From: Clostridium kluyveri DSM 555
GTDB lineage: Bacteria > Bacillota > Clostridia > Clostridiales > Clostridiaceae
NCBI RefSeq assembly: GCF_000016505.1
Contig: NC_009706.1
Span: forward strand, 3,100,001-3,164,000
Length of the DNA: 64,000 nt
Reading direction: 5' to 3'
A program made the translations under genes and the position numbers. Below the pieces are notes generated by a model, which was given only the letters and a program-made list of their open reading frames with translations, was not told the DNA's origin and did not search any database. Within the stretch, counting starts at the first letter, position 1, and every line of letters begins with the position of its first letter. Positions 1 to 8,979 of this stretch are shown piece by piece.

Positions 1-96
1 GAAAAAATATATACACTTGAAAGTAAAGAAGATAACAAAAACTATATTGAAAGTATGAAAAATAATTTAGAAATAATTTATAATAGTTTAAAATAA
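1..96 (+). CDS. C-terminal end of an unidentified protein (partial)
   Basis: The first reading frame is open from the window edge to a TAA at 94-96, giving 31 residues rich in Lys, Glu, Asn and Ile. The tail looks helical and hydrophilic. No start codon lies in the window and no motif identifies the protein. It may be the end of a gene that begins upstream; a chance open frame in AT-rich DNA is the alternative. Confidence 0.4.
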   Translation, partial: EKIYTLESKEDNKNYIESMKNNLEIIYNSLK

Positions 97-220
97 ATTC
101 ACATATATCTGCTGTACCTGAATAATAGCACAAATTGATAACTATCCCCTTTTTAGTGAGTAATAAACAATTTATTTTTCTCATATAAATAGTTAAGTAA
201 ATTAAAATAACAAAAAGGGG

Positions 221-1366
221 ATGTTAAAACTGTTTACAAAAGAGAGTAAAAAGTATTTCTTTTCTTTAGTCATTCTTTTCTTATTTATTGTACAAAGTAT
301 AATTCCTTTAAAAGTATTTGCAGATGATAATTCACAAACTATAAATACAGATTCCATTAGAGCTAAAATTGTACAAATAGTATCTGATAAAAAAAAGAAT
401 ATTGCCGCAGGTGACAAAAATGTTGTTCTAGAAGAGCAGACATTAAAAATACAAATTTCAAGTGGAAAGCATAAAGGTGAAGATGTCACTATAAAAAATA
501 CTGTAGATCCTTCCAAACAAGGAAATTTAATTTTTAATGAGGGAGATCAAGTATTTCTATCTATAAGTGAAGATAGTAATGGCAATATAACCTCATCTAA
601 TATTTATCAGGTTGCCAGGGACAAGCCCCTAACTTACTTACTTATATTCTTTATACTTTCTATGATATTAATTGGAAAAGGCAAAGGATTTAAGTCTATA
701 ATAACATTGACATTTACCTGTTTTATGGTAATAAAGGTATTTCTAAATTTAATTTTACAAGGATACAATCCTATAACTATTTCAATATTTGTCTGTATTG
801 CCATAGCCATTGTATCTTTAATCGTTATAGGAGGAATAAATCGAAAAACCATTTCAGCTATTATTGGAACAACTAGTGGAGTAGTTATATCAGGAGTTAT
901 ATCATTTATAGTGGTCAATTTGACTAAAGTTTCTGGAGTAGGTACGGAAGAGGCTCAGCTGCTTATGGATATTCCTCTTAAACATGCACTTGATTTTAAA
1001 GCTATTCTATTTGCAGCCATACTTATAGGAGCCCTGGGGGCTGTAATGGATGTAAGTATGTCTATAGCATCAACCATGACAGAAATAAAAGAAGCACATC
1101 CTAAAATCAGTCCCGGCAGACTTATGAAAGCGGGAATGGTTGTAGGCAGAGATACTATGGGAACTATGGCTACAACTTTAATTCTTGCTTATATTAGTGG
1201 TTCAATATGTTTAGTTCTAGGTTATTTAGCCAATAACAGTAATTTTTTAGATATAGTAAATCAGGATATGATAGCTTGTGAAATTATTAAAACTTTAGCC
1301 GGAAGCATAGGTTTAATCTTTACAATCCCCATAACAGTTATTGTATGCTGTATTTTAAGTGATTAG
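221..1366 (+). CDS. YibE/F family membrane protein
   Basis: Encodes 381 residues. An N-terminal hydrophobic segment (about 13-34, ending VFA-DD) looks like a signal peptide or anchor. An extracytoplasmic stretch of about 100 residues (35-135) follows, then about seven hydrophobic segments to the C-terminus. The motifs GALGAVMDVSMSIAS (around 268-282) and GRDTMGTMATTLILAY in the later membrane part are typical of YibE/F-like proteins (PF07907), a family of unknown biochemical role. The AAGGGG ribosome site touches the ATG at 221, so initiation at the in-frame CTG at 230 is also possible. The gene stands alone and ends in a hairpin at 1383-1406. Confidence 0.85.
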   Translation: MLKLFTKESKKYFFSLVILFLFIVQSIIPLKVFADDNSQTINTDSIRAKIVQIVSDKKKNIAAGDKNVVLEEQTLKIQISSGKHKGEDVTIKNTVDPSKQGNLIFNEGDQVFLSISEDSNGNITSSNIYQVARDKPLTYLLIFFILSMILIGKGKGFKSIITLTFTCFMVIKVFLNLILQGYNPITISIFVCIAIAIVSLIVIGGINRKTISAIIGTTSGVVISGVISFIVVNLTKVSGVGTEEAQLLMDIPLKHALDFKAILFAAILIGALGAVMDVSMSIASTMTEIKEAHPKISPGRLMKAGMVVGRDTMGTMATTLILAYISGSICLVLGYLANNSNFLDIVNQDMIACEIIKTLAGSIGLIFTIPITVIVCCILSD

Positions 1367-1382
1367 AATAAAAGTTCTTCTT

Positions 1383-1406
1383 AAATCCTCCTTCTAAGGA
1401 GGATTT
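1383..1406. terminator. Hairpin terminator after the YibE/F gene
   Basis: A 10-bp perfect stem (AAATCCTCCT / AGGAGGATTT) with a TCTA loop lies 17 bp after the stop codon. The T-rich 3' side suits intrinsic termination, although the T run is short. Confidence 0.6.
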
Positions 1407-1563
1407 ATTCGTTCATTCAAAAAGCAACAATTACATCTCTTCAAATATTATTGTATAATAATATTATCTTTAGTATATTATAGCTAATTAGGTATTAGTC
1501 TTCTTAAAATTTCAACTATAATCACGCCTAAAGACCATAATCTGCATCTATGGAGGAATTGAT

Positions 1564-3633
1564 ATGAAAAGTATAAAAATAAGAATTATTATATTAATTA
1601 GCTTGCTGTCTATAATAGTTTGTACAGGTTTAGCCCTGCAACTGTATAATTCAGCTAAGAATATATTGGTACAAGATGTAAGACAAACAATGCCAAACTT
1701 TGTTACCCAGGGATCAGAAAATATCAATCAATTTGTAATTAATCAATTTACTATACTAGAAGGATTAGGGTCCAGTGAAAATTTACCTACAACAGTTAAT
1801 AACAATACTGATATACAAAATATCAAGGAAATACTATCAAAAAAGACAAAATCCTTAGGCAGTTTGAGAATGGCAGTAATAAACAGTCAGGGAACTGCCA
1901 TATACGATAACGGTGAAATTGAAGATGTTAAAAATACCGATTACTTCAAAAAAGCAATCAATGGTGAAAGAGTTGTTACTGATCCTATTAAAATGGGTAA
2001 AGAAGATTCCCCTGTAATGGTATATGCTGTTCCCATAAAAACAAACAATAATATTACTGGCGTATTGATTTCCATAAGAGATGGATATGAATTAAGCAGT
2101 TTTGTTAAAAATATAAAATACGGAAAATCTGGAAATATTATTGTACTTAACAAACAGGGAGAAACTATTGGTCACTCAAATATTGAAATAGCCAAAAAAA
2201 GTATAAATATTAAAGAACCTACCGAAACTAATACCAACAAGAAAAATGTGGATACCGTTACTTCTGCAACAGCAAAAATTATTGATAAGGATTCAGATTT
2301 TATTAACATACCTGATTTAGTAAAACAAATGACAAATGGAAAGAGCGGTTTTGGAAACCACACATTTAACGGTGTAAAAAGATTTATAATATATGGACCA
2401 ATTGGAAAGTTAGGATGGTCAATGGCTATTGAAGTTAATAAAAGCGAAGTATTATCAGGTCTGACTTCTTTAAGAATGAAATGTATCGCTATATCCATTG
2501 TTTTTTTAATTTTAAGTATAATAATAGGATATTTAATCGCAAAAAATATATCCGATCCTATTAATTACCTCACGAAAATATGTAAGCAGATGGCAAATGG
2601 GAACTTTGTATTTTCAATTAAAGATGATTACATAAAGAGGAAAGATGAAATTGGTAATTTAGCTGTAGGTTTTAATAAAATCAGGATAAACGTTTCTGAA
2701 ATTATACAGAATTTAATTGAAGAAGCTAAAAATATGGACAAATCAGTTAAAATATTTACCGATATAGTTTTAGAGCTCAATGCAATGATAGAAAATCTAT
2801 CTACTTTAACAGAGGAATTATCACAGGGTATGAGAAATACGGCAGCATCCACAGATGAGATGAATGCCTCATCATCCAATATAGAAAATTCAATTAAAGA
2901 TATTTCTGATAATTCTCAGTCAATGTCAGTATCCGTCAGTGAAATTAGTACAACTGCCAAAAACGCTCTGGACAACTTTATAAAGTCACATAATAAAATA
3001 TTTGACACATTGTCAACTACAAAAGAAAATCTTTCAAAATCTCTGACAAACGCAGAAGAAGTAAATGAAATCGAAAATCTATCTGAAGCTATATTAGAAA
3101 TTACATCAAAAACAAATTTGCTGGCCTTAAATGCCAATATAGAAGCAGTCAGGGCAGGAGAAGAAGGCAAAGGTTTTGGCGTAGTTGCCAGTGAAATAGG
3201 TGAATTAGCGAATGACTCAAAAAATACTATTAATGAAATGCAAAATATAACTAAAAATGTAATTAGCTCAGTAAAAGACTTATCCCACCATTCAAATGAT
3301 ATGTTAAAGTTTATGGAAAATGATATTGATAAAGATTATAAATTGATGCTTCAAATGATGAATCAATACAATGAAGATGCTCAGTCTATCCATAATATGA
3401 TAGCTGATTTCAGTTCAAATACTAAAAATATATTTATATCCATACAAAGCATGCTTGAAGAAATTGATAAAGTATCCTCAGCTGCTGCTGAAGGTTCAAA
3501 AAATACTGAAGATATAGTACAAAAGCTAACCACATTATTACAAAAATCAAATGAAGTTCATGGAGAAGTTCAATACCTAAAAAATAGTACAGTAAAGCTT
3601 AACCAAATCATATCAAAGTTCAAAATTTCTTAA
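1564..3633 (+). CDS. Methyl-accepting chemotaxis protein with extracellular Cache-type sensor
   Basis: Encodes 689 residues, the usual size of a transmembrane chemoreceptor. A first membrane segment (about 7-28) is followed by a sensor of about 270 residues with dCache-like features, including a tract ending in [14 protein letters not shown] near 280-293. A second membrane segment (about 305-326) leads to a HAMP region (about 327-385) and a long helical signalling domain. The signalling hairpin tip is present ([20 protein letters not shown]). It should sense a small ligand outside the cell and signal to CheA/CheW; the ligand cannot be read from sequence. TGGAGGAATTGAT precedes the ATG. The gene appears monocistronic. 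Confidence 0.92.
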   Translation: MKSIKIRIIILISLLSIIVCTGLALQLYNSAKNILVQDVRQTMPNFVTQGSENINQFVINQFTILEGLGSSENLPTTVNNNTDIQNIKEILSKKTKSLGSLRMAVINSQGTAIYDNGEIEDVKNTDYFKKAINGERVVTDPIKMGKEDSPVMVYAVPIKTNNNITGVLISIRDGYELSSFVKNIKYGKSGNIIVLNKQGETIGHSNIEIAKKSINIKEPTETNTNKKNVDTVTSATAKIIDKDSDFINIPDLVKQMTNGKSGFGNHTFNGVKRFIIYGPIGKLGWSMAIEVNKSEVLSGLTSLRMKCIAISIVFLILSIIIGYLIAKNISDPINYLTKICKQMANGNFVFSIKDDYIKRKDEIGNLAVGFNKIRINVSEIIQNLIEEAKNMDKSVKIFTDIVLELNAMIENLSTLTEELSQGMRNTAASTDEMNASSSNIENSIKDISDNSQSMSVSVSEISTTAKNALDNFIKSHNKIFDTLSTTKENLSKSLTNAEEVNEIENLSEAILEITSKTNLLALNANIEAVRAGEEGKGFGVVASEIGELANDSKNTINEMQNITKNVISSVKDLSHHSNDMLKFMENDIDKDYKLMLQMMNQYNEDAQSIHNMIADFSSNTKNIFISIQSMLEEIDKVSSAAAEGSKNTEDIVQKLTTLLQKSNEVHGEVQYLKNSTVKLNQIISKFKIS

Positions 3634-3645
3634 TACTATATTGAT

Positions 3646-3675
3646 GGCAAAATGCTTAAATATAAGCATTTTGCC
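3646..3675. terminator. Hairpin between chemoreceptor and truncated ABC ATPase
   Basis: A perfect 13-bp stem (GGCAAAATGCTTA / TAAGCATTTTGCC) with an AATA loop lies between convergent genes. It is a likely bidirectional terminator, although no long T run follows on the + strand. Confidence 0.6.
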
Positions 3676-3680
3676 CTATC

Positions 3681-4004
3681 TTATATAGTTAAATGTTCCA
3701 TAATATTTTCTAATGCAGTTTTATTGTTAAAAAGATTATAACTTTGAAATACCATAGATGTATGCTTCCTCAATTCATGTATTTGCTTTTTAGTTATTTT
3801 TTCAAAGTCTATTTTTAATTTTCCTATTTCTATGGTACCCTTGTCTGGAATTTCCAAATAATTTATGCATCTTAACAAAGTCGATTTACCTGTACCAGAG
3901 GGGCCTATTATTGCAATAACCTCCCCCTTTTTTATCTCTAGGTTAATACCCTTTAAAACTGTAAGCTCATTAAACTTCTTGTATAGATTTTTAACTTTTA
4001 TCAT
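3681..4004 (-). pseudogene. Truncated amino-acid ABC transporter ATP-binding protein
   Basis: Encodes only 107 residues, against about 240 for polar-amino-acid ABC ATPases. The N-terminus is intact, with Walker A GPSGTGKST near residues 33-41 and a Q-loop (MVFQSYNLF) near 87-95. The frame ends soon after that, so the LSGGQ signature, Walker B and switch His are all missing. It cannot be a working ATPase on its own. The gene sits behind a complete S-box leader, so the lost transporter probably served methionine, cysteine or another sulfur compound. The 3' part and any permease or binding-protein genes have been deleted. Confidence 0.85.
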
Positions 4005-4042
4005 TTCATAAAACGCCCTCCCTTCAATTGGTTTAAATAATT

Positions 4043-4080
4043 AAAAAAGCTATTTTTCTTATTTAAGAAAAATAGCTTTT
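4043..4080 (-). terminator. S-box expression-platform terminator
   Basis: On the - strand a 16-bp perfect stem (AAAAGCTATTTTTCTT with its complement, ATTT-type loop) ends in six T. It lies between the S-box aptamer and the truncated ABC ATPase gene, as expected for a SAM-controlled transcription attenuator. Confidence 0.85.
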
Positions 4081-4110
4081 AATATCCCAAACTTTTATAA
4101 AACAGCCACT

Positions 4111-4227
4111 TTTCTCATCTTTCAGAGTATAAATTAACTCTGCAGGAATTAACACCGATACATATTGAAATAAATGCCGGTTGTTGGGTTTCATAGGGCC
4201 AGTCCCTCCGCCTCTCTTGATAAGAAC
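4111..4227 (-). promoter_or_regulatory. SAM-I (S-box) riboswitch
   Basis: Read on the - strand, the leader starts TTCTTATCAAGAGAGG. It goes on with the hallmark GCGGAGGGACTGGCCC, then ATGAAACCC and CAACCGG, and closes the P1 helix with GATGAGAA. These are conserved core elements of the SAM-I aptamer. High SAM should favour the terminator at 4043-4080. It now controls only a truncated ABC ATPase, so it may be an orphan riboswitch. Confidence 0.93.
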
Positions 4228-4382
4228 CTAGTTTATTGATTTTTTTAAATTTCATTTTATTTATATTTTACACGTCGTAATACATTATACTAATTGTACT
4301 ATAATGTGTCAATTATTAAATAACAAAAGCATAAGCTTAGCCTCTAAAATAAACTTATTGGAAAATAGACATAAAAAAAGTA

Positions 4383-4411
4383 TTGACATTACTTAAAAAT
4401 ATATTTATAAT
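4383..4411 (+). promoter_or_regulatory. Consensus sigma-A promoter
   Basis: TTGACA at 4383-4388 and TATAAT at 4406-4411 are both perfect, with 17 bp between them. No gene start lies close downstream; the nearest strong feature is a perfect terminator at 4541-4587. Confidence 0.8.
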
Positions 4412-4417
4412 ACTACG

Positions 4418-4587
4418 TAATATTACTAAAACATATTAAATTCATTGGGATTTATCTTATATGAAAATCCCAAATAAAAATTAATAGAATTATATATCAA
4501 TAAGCATGTACCATGTTTTAGTTGACCAGAAAAACTGGAAGCTAAATTTTAATCTTACATTTGTAAGATTAAAATTTAGCTTTTTTT
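4418..4587 (+). ncRNA. Candidate small RNA or attenuated leader of about 170 nt
   Basis: The interval runs from the expected start of the consensus promoter to a very strong terminator. That terminator is an 18-bp perfect stem (4541-4558 / 4563-4580, ATTT loop) followed by seven T. Inside are a 9-bp hairpin (TTGGGATTT / AAATCCCAA, about 4446-4472) and a small CCAG/CTGG hairpin. No convincing open reading frame was found. It could be a stand-alone small RNA or the attenuated 5' leader of the ROK gene 235 bp further on. I do not recognise a riboswitch class. Confidence 0.55.
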
Positions 4588-4613
4588 AATTAATACATTG
4601 TGATTATTTTTTA

Positions 4614-4645
4614 AAATACTTTTTTCAAAAATGAAGAAAGTATTT
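4614..4645. repeat. Inverted repeat upstream of the ROK gene, copy 1
   Basis: The arms AAATACTTTTTTC and GAAGAAAGTATTT are separated by 6 bp and match at 12 of 13 positions. A second copy with the same 13-6-13 layout lies at 4760-4791, just before the ROK gene. Paired palindromes of this kind suit operators of a dimeric repressor, possibly the ROK protein itself. Confidence 0.6.
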
Positions 4646-4759
4646 ATTAAAAATTATTACAGTGCAGATAACACATATAAATACATAGGATAAAAAGTCA
4701 AAAATCTATAAAAAAAATAGAGAAACAATATATTTTTGATACTATATTAAATTTTTTCA

Positions 4760-4791
4760 AAATACTTTTTCCAAAAACGAAAGAAGTATTT
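4760..4791. repeat. Inverted repeat upstream of the ROK gene, copy 2
   Basis: The arms AAATACTTTTTCC and GAAAGAAGTATTT are separated by 6 bp. This is the second copy of the element at 4614-4645, with centres 146 bp apart. It ends about 30 bp before the ROK start codon, where a bound repressor could block transcription. Confidence 0.6.
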
Positions 4792-4822
4792 ATTGAATTC
4801 TATAAGTGTAAGAGGTGTACTC

Positions 4823-6031
4823 ATGAAAGATAATTCCAATGCATTAAAAAGTTTAAGCTTTGAAGAAAAAAAAATATTTAATTTACTTCAGAAAAATGGA
4901 CGCTTATCTAAAAATAAAATTTCATCTAGGACAGATATTAAATTGACCACATTAAATTACGTTATGGAACCTTTAGAAAAAAGTAAAATGATAGTCGAGA
5001 GTTGTATAGGAGAATCTACAGGCGGAAGAAGGCCAATTTTATATGATATAAATATAAATGATTTTTATATTATAGGTATTGATATATCAATACTCTATAC
5101 TCAGGTAGTTATTACAAATTTAAAAATGGAAATTTTGTATAAGGAACTATTTAATATGGATGATTCCTATACTCCTTGTGAAACTGTAAAAAAAGTAGTG
5201 GAAATCATTAACAGGGCTTATGCAAATCTAAACTTAAGCCATATGAAACTGTTAGGAATTGGAGTAGGATCTGTGGGGCCTTTAGATATAAAAAATGGTA
5301 TTATAAAAAACCCTGTTGACTTCTTTGCAGATAAATGGACTGACGTACCTATAAAGAAAATGCTAGAGGAAAAATTAAAACACCCCGTTATAGTTGAAAA
5401 TGGTGCAAATGCAGCAGTTGTTGCAGAGTATTTTTACGGCGTGGGAAGGGGAATTGAAAATATTGCTTTTTTTAATTGTGGTATCGGAATAAGAACAGGA
5501 ACAATTTCTTCAGGACATCTTATAAGAACAATAAATGACGAAGAAGAAGCCTTTGGGCATATGACAATCGACATTGATGGTGAAAAGTGTAAGTGCGGAA
5601 ATTACGGCTGCTTAGAATGTTATTCTACCATCAAGGCAATAATAAAAAACATTTCTAAAAAAATCAAAAAAGGTAGACATACCATTATAAATAAACCTGT
5701 AGAAGAAATTGATTACAAAGATGTCTGCCTGGCAGCTGAGATGGGTGATGAACTGTCAATAGATATAATTACAGATGCTGCATTAATTTTAGGATCAGGG
5801 CTATCTAATTATATAAAATTATTAAGTCCTAAATTAGTTATATTAACAGGACCTTTAATAATAAACTCAAAACTTTTTTATGAAGTTTGCGTTAAAAGTA
5901 CATTGAAAAATTTAAATTCTACTAAAGGGAAAAGTGTAATTTTTAATCGATGTGGATATTTCAGCGGAGATGCCATATCAATAGGTGCTTCAGCTATGGT
6001 AATTGAGAGATGCCTGGAAAGTGGAATATAA
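4823..6031 (+). CDS. ROK family transcriptional regulator
   Basis: Encodes 402 residues. An N-terminal winged helix-turn-helix (about 12-70, with GRLSKNKISSRTDIKLTTLN) is joined to a sugar-kinase-like ROK domain. The domain contains GIGVGSVGPLD, VENGANAAVVAEYFYG and the zinc motif CKCGNYGCLE. The start at 4823 has AGAGGTG about 7 nt upstream; an in-frame TTG at 4793 would add ten residues but lacks such a site. The family usually represses genes and responds to a sugar or related ligand. Its position before a sulfonate-type transporter cluster, with paired palindromes in its own upstream region, suggests local control. The ligand is unknown. Confidence 0.88.
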   Translation: MKDNSNALKSLSFEEKKIFNLLQKNGRLSKNKISSRTDIKLTTLNYVMEPLEKSKMIVESCIGESTGGRRPILYDININDFYIIGIDISILYTQVVITNLKMEILYKELFNMDDSYTPCETVKKVVEIINRAYANLNLSHMKLLGIGVGSVGPLDIKNGIIKNPVDFFADKWTDVPIKKMLEEKLKHPVIVENGANAAVVAEYFYGVGRGIENIAFFNCGIGIRTGTISSGHLIRTINDEEEAFGHMTIDIDGEKCKCGNYGCLECYSTIKAIIKNISKKIKKGRHTIINKPVEEIDYKDVCLAAEMGDELSIDIITDAALILGSGLSNYIKLLSPKLVILTGPLIINSKLFYEVCVKSTLKNLNSTKGKSVIFNRCGYFSGDAISIGASAMVIERCLESGI

Positions 6032-6052
6032 TTTATCCGAACGCTACCACTG

Positions 6053-6180
6053 GCTAATACCCCCATCTTCTTCAAAGGGGATAAGCATTGCTACGCGCCT
6101 GGATAAGTTCTTCTAAGGTTCAGATGGAGAAAAAGCATTACTTATGGGCAAACTCCACCTGAACCTAAGAATCACTTGAT
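6053..6180 (+). repeat. Structured dispersed element, copy 1
   Basis: A stretch of about 128 bp that recurs, clearly diverged, at 14906-15035. It opens with a hairpin-like block GCTAATACCCC...GGGGATAAGC, then GCGCCTGGATAA, then a long imperfect hairpin. The hairpin arms TTCTAAGGTTCAG.TGGAG and CTCCA.CTGAACCTAAGAA flank AAAGCATTACTTATG, and the copy ends ATCACTTGAT. The layout resembles IS200/IS605-type subterminal hairpins or an omegaRNA end without its tnpB, but I cannot confirm that by search. Confidence 0.7.
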
Positions 6181-6213
6181 CTACTAAAAGAGTTGAAAAA
6201 TGGGTTGAATTAA

Positions 6214-6235
6214 CACTTGTATAACTCTACAAGTG
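6214..6235 (+). promoter_or_regulatory. Small hairpin before the ribosome site of the binding-protein gene
   Basis: CACTTGTA and TACAAGTG form a perfect 8-bp inverted repeat with a 6-nt loop, 26 bp before the GGAGGT ribosome site at 6261. It could be an operator or an mRNA 5' stem. No T run follows, so it is not a terminator. Confidence 0.4.
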
Positions 6236-6273
6236 ATTATTGTTCATATTTATTTATTAAGGAGGTAATAAAA

Positions 6274-7371
6274 ATGTCAAAAAGTTCAAGAAAAATAATA
6301 TTGAGTTTATTAGCCCTGACACTGGTTGGAACATTTTTTGCAGGATGTTCAAATAATCAGCAAAATGGTAGTACTAATTCAAAAAAGGAGGTGGTAAAAA
6401 TTGCTGTAGGCTATCAGACAGTTACTTCTCAAACTTGGGGAGCATTAATTATAAAAAATAAAAAACTCTACGAAAAGTATTTAGAAGAGAAATACCCTAA
6501 TAAGGAATTTCAAATTGAATGGTTTAATGCCCAATCAGGACCACCGCTAACTAATAATATGGTGGCAGGAAAACTTCAATTTGCATTTATGGGAGACATG
6601 CCAATACTTATTAACGGAGAAAAGGGACAAACCTCTCAAAATTATAAGTCAGTGTTCTTAGCTTTTGATGGAAAGGGAGAAAAGGGAAAGAATCAGGCAA
6701 TCTTAGTACCAAAGGACAGCAATATTAACTCAGTTAAAGACTTAGCAGGGAAAAATGTATCTGTACCTTTAGGCTCCAGTGCACACCGCATGCTGCTTAA
6801 TGAATTGGACAAATATGGAATAACTGACAAGGTTAATATTTTAAATCAAGATGTTACCGTTGGCATGACTAATATAGAACAAAATAAAATAGATGCCCAC
6901 GCTTCTTGGGAACCATTTCCAAGTCTCATAGAGAATAAAGGAATTGGAAAAACACTAGTAGATGGCAGTGATACAAATGTAGATTATTTAGACGGAATTG
7001 TTGCAGATAGAACATGGGTGGAAAAAAATAAAGATTATACAATAGCGCTTCTGAAATCACTGATAGAAGCTCATAAATATATAAGAGAAAATCCTGAAGA
7101 TGCAGCTAAAATATTTGCAGAAGAAAGTAAATATCCAATAGATGTAACAAAGAAGATCGTTAAAAATATAAGATTTGATTCTGTTATATATGATAAGGAT
7201 AAAGTTACTTTAGAAGGCAGTAAGGACTTTTTAAAAAAGCTAGATAAAATTAAGGATGTGGATTTAAATAAATTTATTGATGATGAATATATAAAACAGG
7301 CATATAAAGAATCTAATCTTCAATATCCAAGTGCAGATTTACTAAAAGGTAACTGGCAGCCCTTAAAATGA
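6274..7371 (+). CDS. SsuA-type ABC transporter substrate-binding lipoprotein
   Basis: Encodes 365 residues. The start at 6274 follows a perfect GGAGGT. A lipoprotein signal ends in the lipobox FAGC (Cys about residue 26), so the mature protein should be tethered outside the membrane. The body has the NMT1/SsuA fold signature: VKIAVGYQTV, GKLQFAFMGDMPILING, LAGKNVSVPLGSSAHRMLL and AHASWEPFPSL, seen in nitrate/sulfonate/taurine receptors. It is followed at once by the permease and ATPase genes and then by an AprA/AprB-like pair. A sulfonate or other small anionic substrate is likely; the exact one is not readable. Confidence 0.88.
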   Translation: MSKSSRKIILSLLALTLVGTFFAGCSNNQQNGSTNSKKEVVKIAVGYQTVTSQTWGALIIKNKKLYEKYLEEKYPNKEFQIEWFNAQSGPPLTNNMVAGKLQFAFMGDMPILINGEKGQTSQNYKSVFLAFDGKGEKGKNQAILVPKDSNINSVKDLAGKNVSVPLGSSAHRMLLNELDKYGITDKVNILNQDVTVGMTNIEQNKIDAHASWEPFPSLIENKGIGKTLVDGSDTNVDYLDGIVADRTWVEKNKDYTIALLKSLIEAHKYIRENPEDAAKIFAEESKYPIDVTKKIVKNIRFDSVIYDKDKVTLEGSKDFLKKLDKIKDVDLNKFIDDEYIKQAYKESNLQYPSADLLKGNWQPLK

Positions 7372-7386
7372 AGGAGATGACAATAT

Positions 7387-8169
7387 ATGAAAGAAAATAC
7401 TACTTCTTATTCTAAGGTGAAAAAGATATTATGTAAAGTATTTTCAATTTTGGTATTCATTATTGTATGGCAGCTATTGGTTAATTTAAATATAAAAAGG
7501 CCCTTAATGTTTGGAAATTTACCATCACCATTAGATGTTTTTCAAACTCTTAAAACAATCATAATTCAGAAAGAATTTTATCAGCATGCTTTGTACAGCT
7601 GCATAAGAATTTTTATAGGCTGCACCTTAGCACTTCCTATAGCAGTGATATTTGGATTCTTGATTGGGTTGACCAAATTTGGAGAGAACTTTATACTGCC
7701 TATTTTTGATATGCTAAGGCCTATTCCTCAAATTGCCTGGATTCCTATAGCAATATTAATATTTCCGTCTGTAGAAGGAAGTATCATTTTTATAACTTTT
7801 TTAGGAGCATTCTTTCCCATACTAGTTAATACCATTGCGGGAACACAAGCTGCTAATTCACTGCTGATAGAAGCCGCAAAAAGTATGAGTGCAAGTAAAT
7901 GGCAGTTAATAAGATATGTATCTTTTCCAAGTGCTGTTCCTAATATTTTCACTGGACTTACCATAGGTATAGGAAGCTCATGGATGAGTGTCATAGCTGC
8001 TGAAATGATATCGGGCAAGTATGGAATAGGATACTATACCTGGACTTCCTATACTTTAATGCAGTACCCCGAAACAATAATAGGTATGATAACTATTGGT
8101 GTTATAGGAGCAATATGCTTTTCTTTGGTGAGGAAGCTAGAAAAAATCATACTGGTATGGCGTGAATAA
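7387..8169 (+). CDS. SsuC-type ABC transporter permease
   Basis: Encodes 260 residues with an N-terminal membrane helix (about 14-32) and further helices to the C-terminus. The permease-ATPase contact loop reads EAAKSMSASKWQLIRYVSFPSAVPNIFTG, of which EAA...G is the family mark. AAGGAGATGACAATAT precedes the ATG, 15 bp after the binding-protein gene. The ATPase gene follows directly. The protein is a homodimer-type permease of the nitrate/sulfonate/taurine transporter family. Confidence 0.9.
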   Translation: MKENTTSYSKVKKILCKVFSILVFIIVWQLLVNLNIKRPLMFGNLPSPLDVFQTLKTIIIQKEFYQHALYSCIRIFIGCTLALPIAVIFGFLIGLTKFGENFILPIFDMLRPIPQIAWIPIAILIFPSVEGSIIFITFLGAFFPILVNTIAGTQAANSLLIEAAKSMSASKWQLIRYVSFPSAVPNIFTGLTIGIGSSWMSVIAAEMISGKYGIGYYTWTSYTLMQYPETIIGMITIGVIGAICFSLVRKLEKIILVWRE

Positions 8170-8184
8170 TTGGAGGTGAAGAGT

Positions 8185-8958
8185 TTGACAATTAAAGTTA
8201 ATAATGTTTCTAAAATATACGAAATTAGAGGAAAAAAGAAAGTTCTGGTATTAAAAGATATAAATTTAACAGTTAATACAAATGAATTTACCTGTATTTT
8301 AGGTCCCTCAGGCTGCGGAAAAAGCACGTTATTAAGAATAATTGCAGGACTTGATTCATCCACAGAAGGAACTGTTCAAATAGATGAACAGACTATAACT
8401 GAACCAAATAAAAATAGTTCTGTAGTTTTTCAAGACTATGCATTATTTCCCTGGAGAACTGTTGTACAAAATGTAGAATTTGGGCTTATATTAAGAAAAG
8501 TGCCACGAAAAGAAGCTAAAGAAAAAGCATTAAAATACCTAAATATTGTTAATATGAGTGAATTTAAAGATCAATATATACACCAGTTATCTGGAGGAAT
8601 GAAACAAAGAGTGGCTATTGCAAGAGCTCTGGTAATGGAACCTAAAATTCTTTTAATGGACGAACCATTTGGTGCATTGGACACATTTACCAGGATTCAA
8701 TTACAGGATGAACTAATTAACATATGCAAAAATAGAGAGCTAAGTGTGGTGTTTGTTACGCATGATATTGATGAAGCCATTTATCTGGGAGATAAAATTG
8801 CCATTATGAAATCTAATCCAGGTAACATAAATTCCTTAATAGAGATCCCATTAATCAAACCAAGAAATAGAACACATTACAATTTTACACATTATAGAAA
8901 TCTTATATACAAAGAATTTTCATTAGTAAAAGAATTTGAACCTGAATATAACATTTAA
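8185..8958 (+). CDS. SsuB-type ABC transporter ATP-binding protein
   Basis: Encodes 257 residues with a full ATPase motif set: Walker A GPSGCGKST near residue 40-48, Q-loop VVFQDYALFPW, signature LSGGMKQR, Walker B ILLMDEPF and switch His in FVTHD. The start is the TTG at 8185, placed 6 nt after GGAGGTG; the in-frame TTG at 8170 lies within that ribosome site. It powers the SsuC-type permease encoded immediately upstream. The flavoprotein gene begins 21 bp later. Confidence 0.9.
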   Translation: MTIKVNNVSKIYEIRGKKKVLVLKDINLTVNTNEFTCILGPSGCGKSTLLRIIAGLDSSTEGTVQIDEQTITEPNKNSSVVFQDYALFPWRTVVQNVEFGLILRKVPRKEAKEKALKYLNIVNMSEFKDQYIHQLSGGMKQRVAIARALVMEPKILLMDEPFGALDTFTRIQLQDELINICKNRELSVVFVTHDIDEAIYLGDKIAIMKSNPGNINSLIEIPLIKPRNRTHYNFTHYRNLIYKEFSLVKEFEPEYNI

Positions 8959-8979
8959 CTTTGGGAGGTTGAGAAAATA

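Noticed and set aside
1440-1563. Possible c-di-GMP riboswitch before the chemoreceptor gene
   Set aside because: A CACGCC word is present, but the conserved GEMM core and its paired stems are not.
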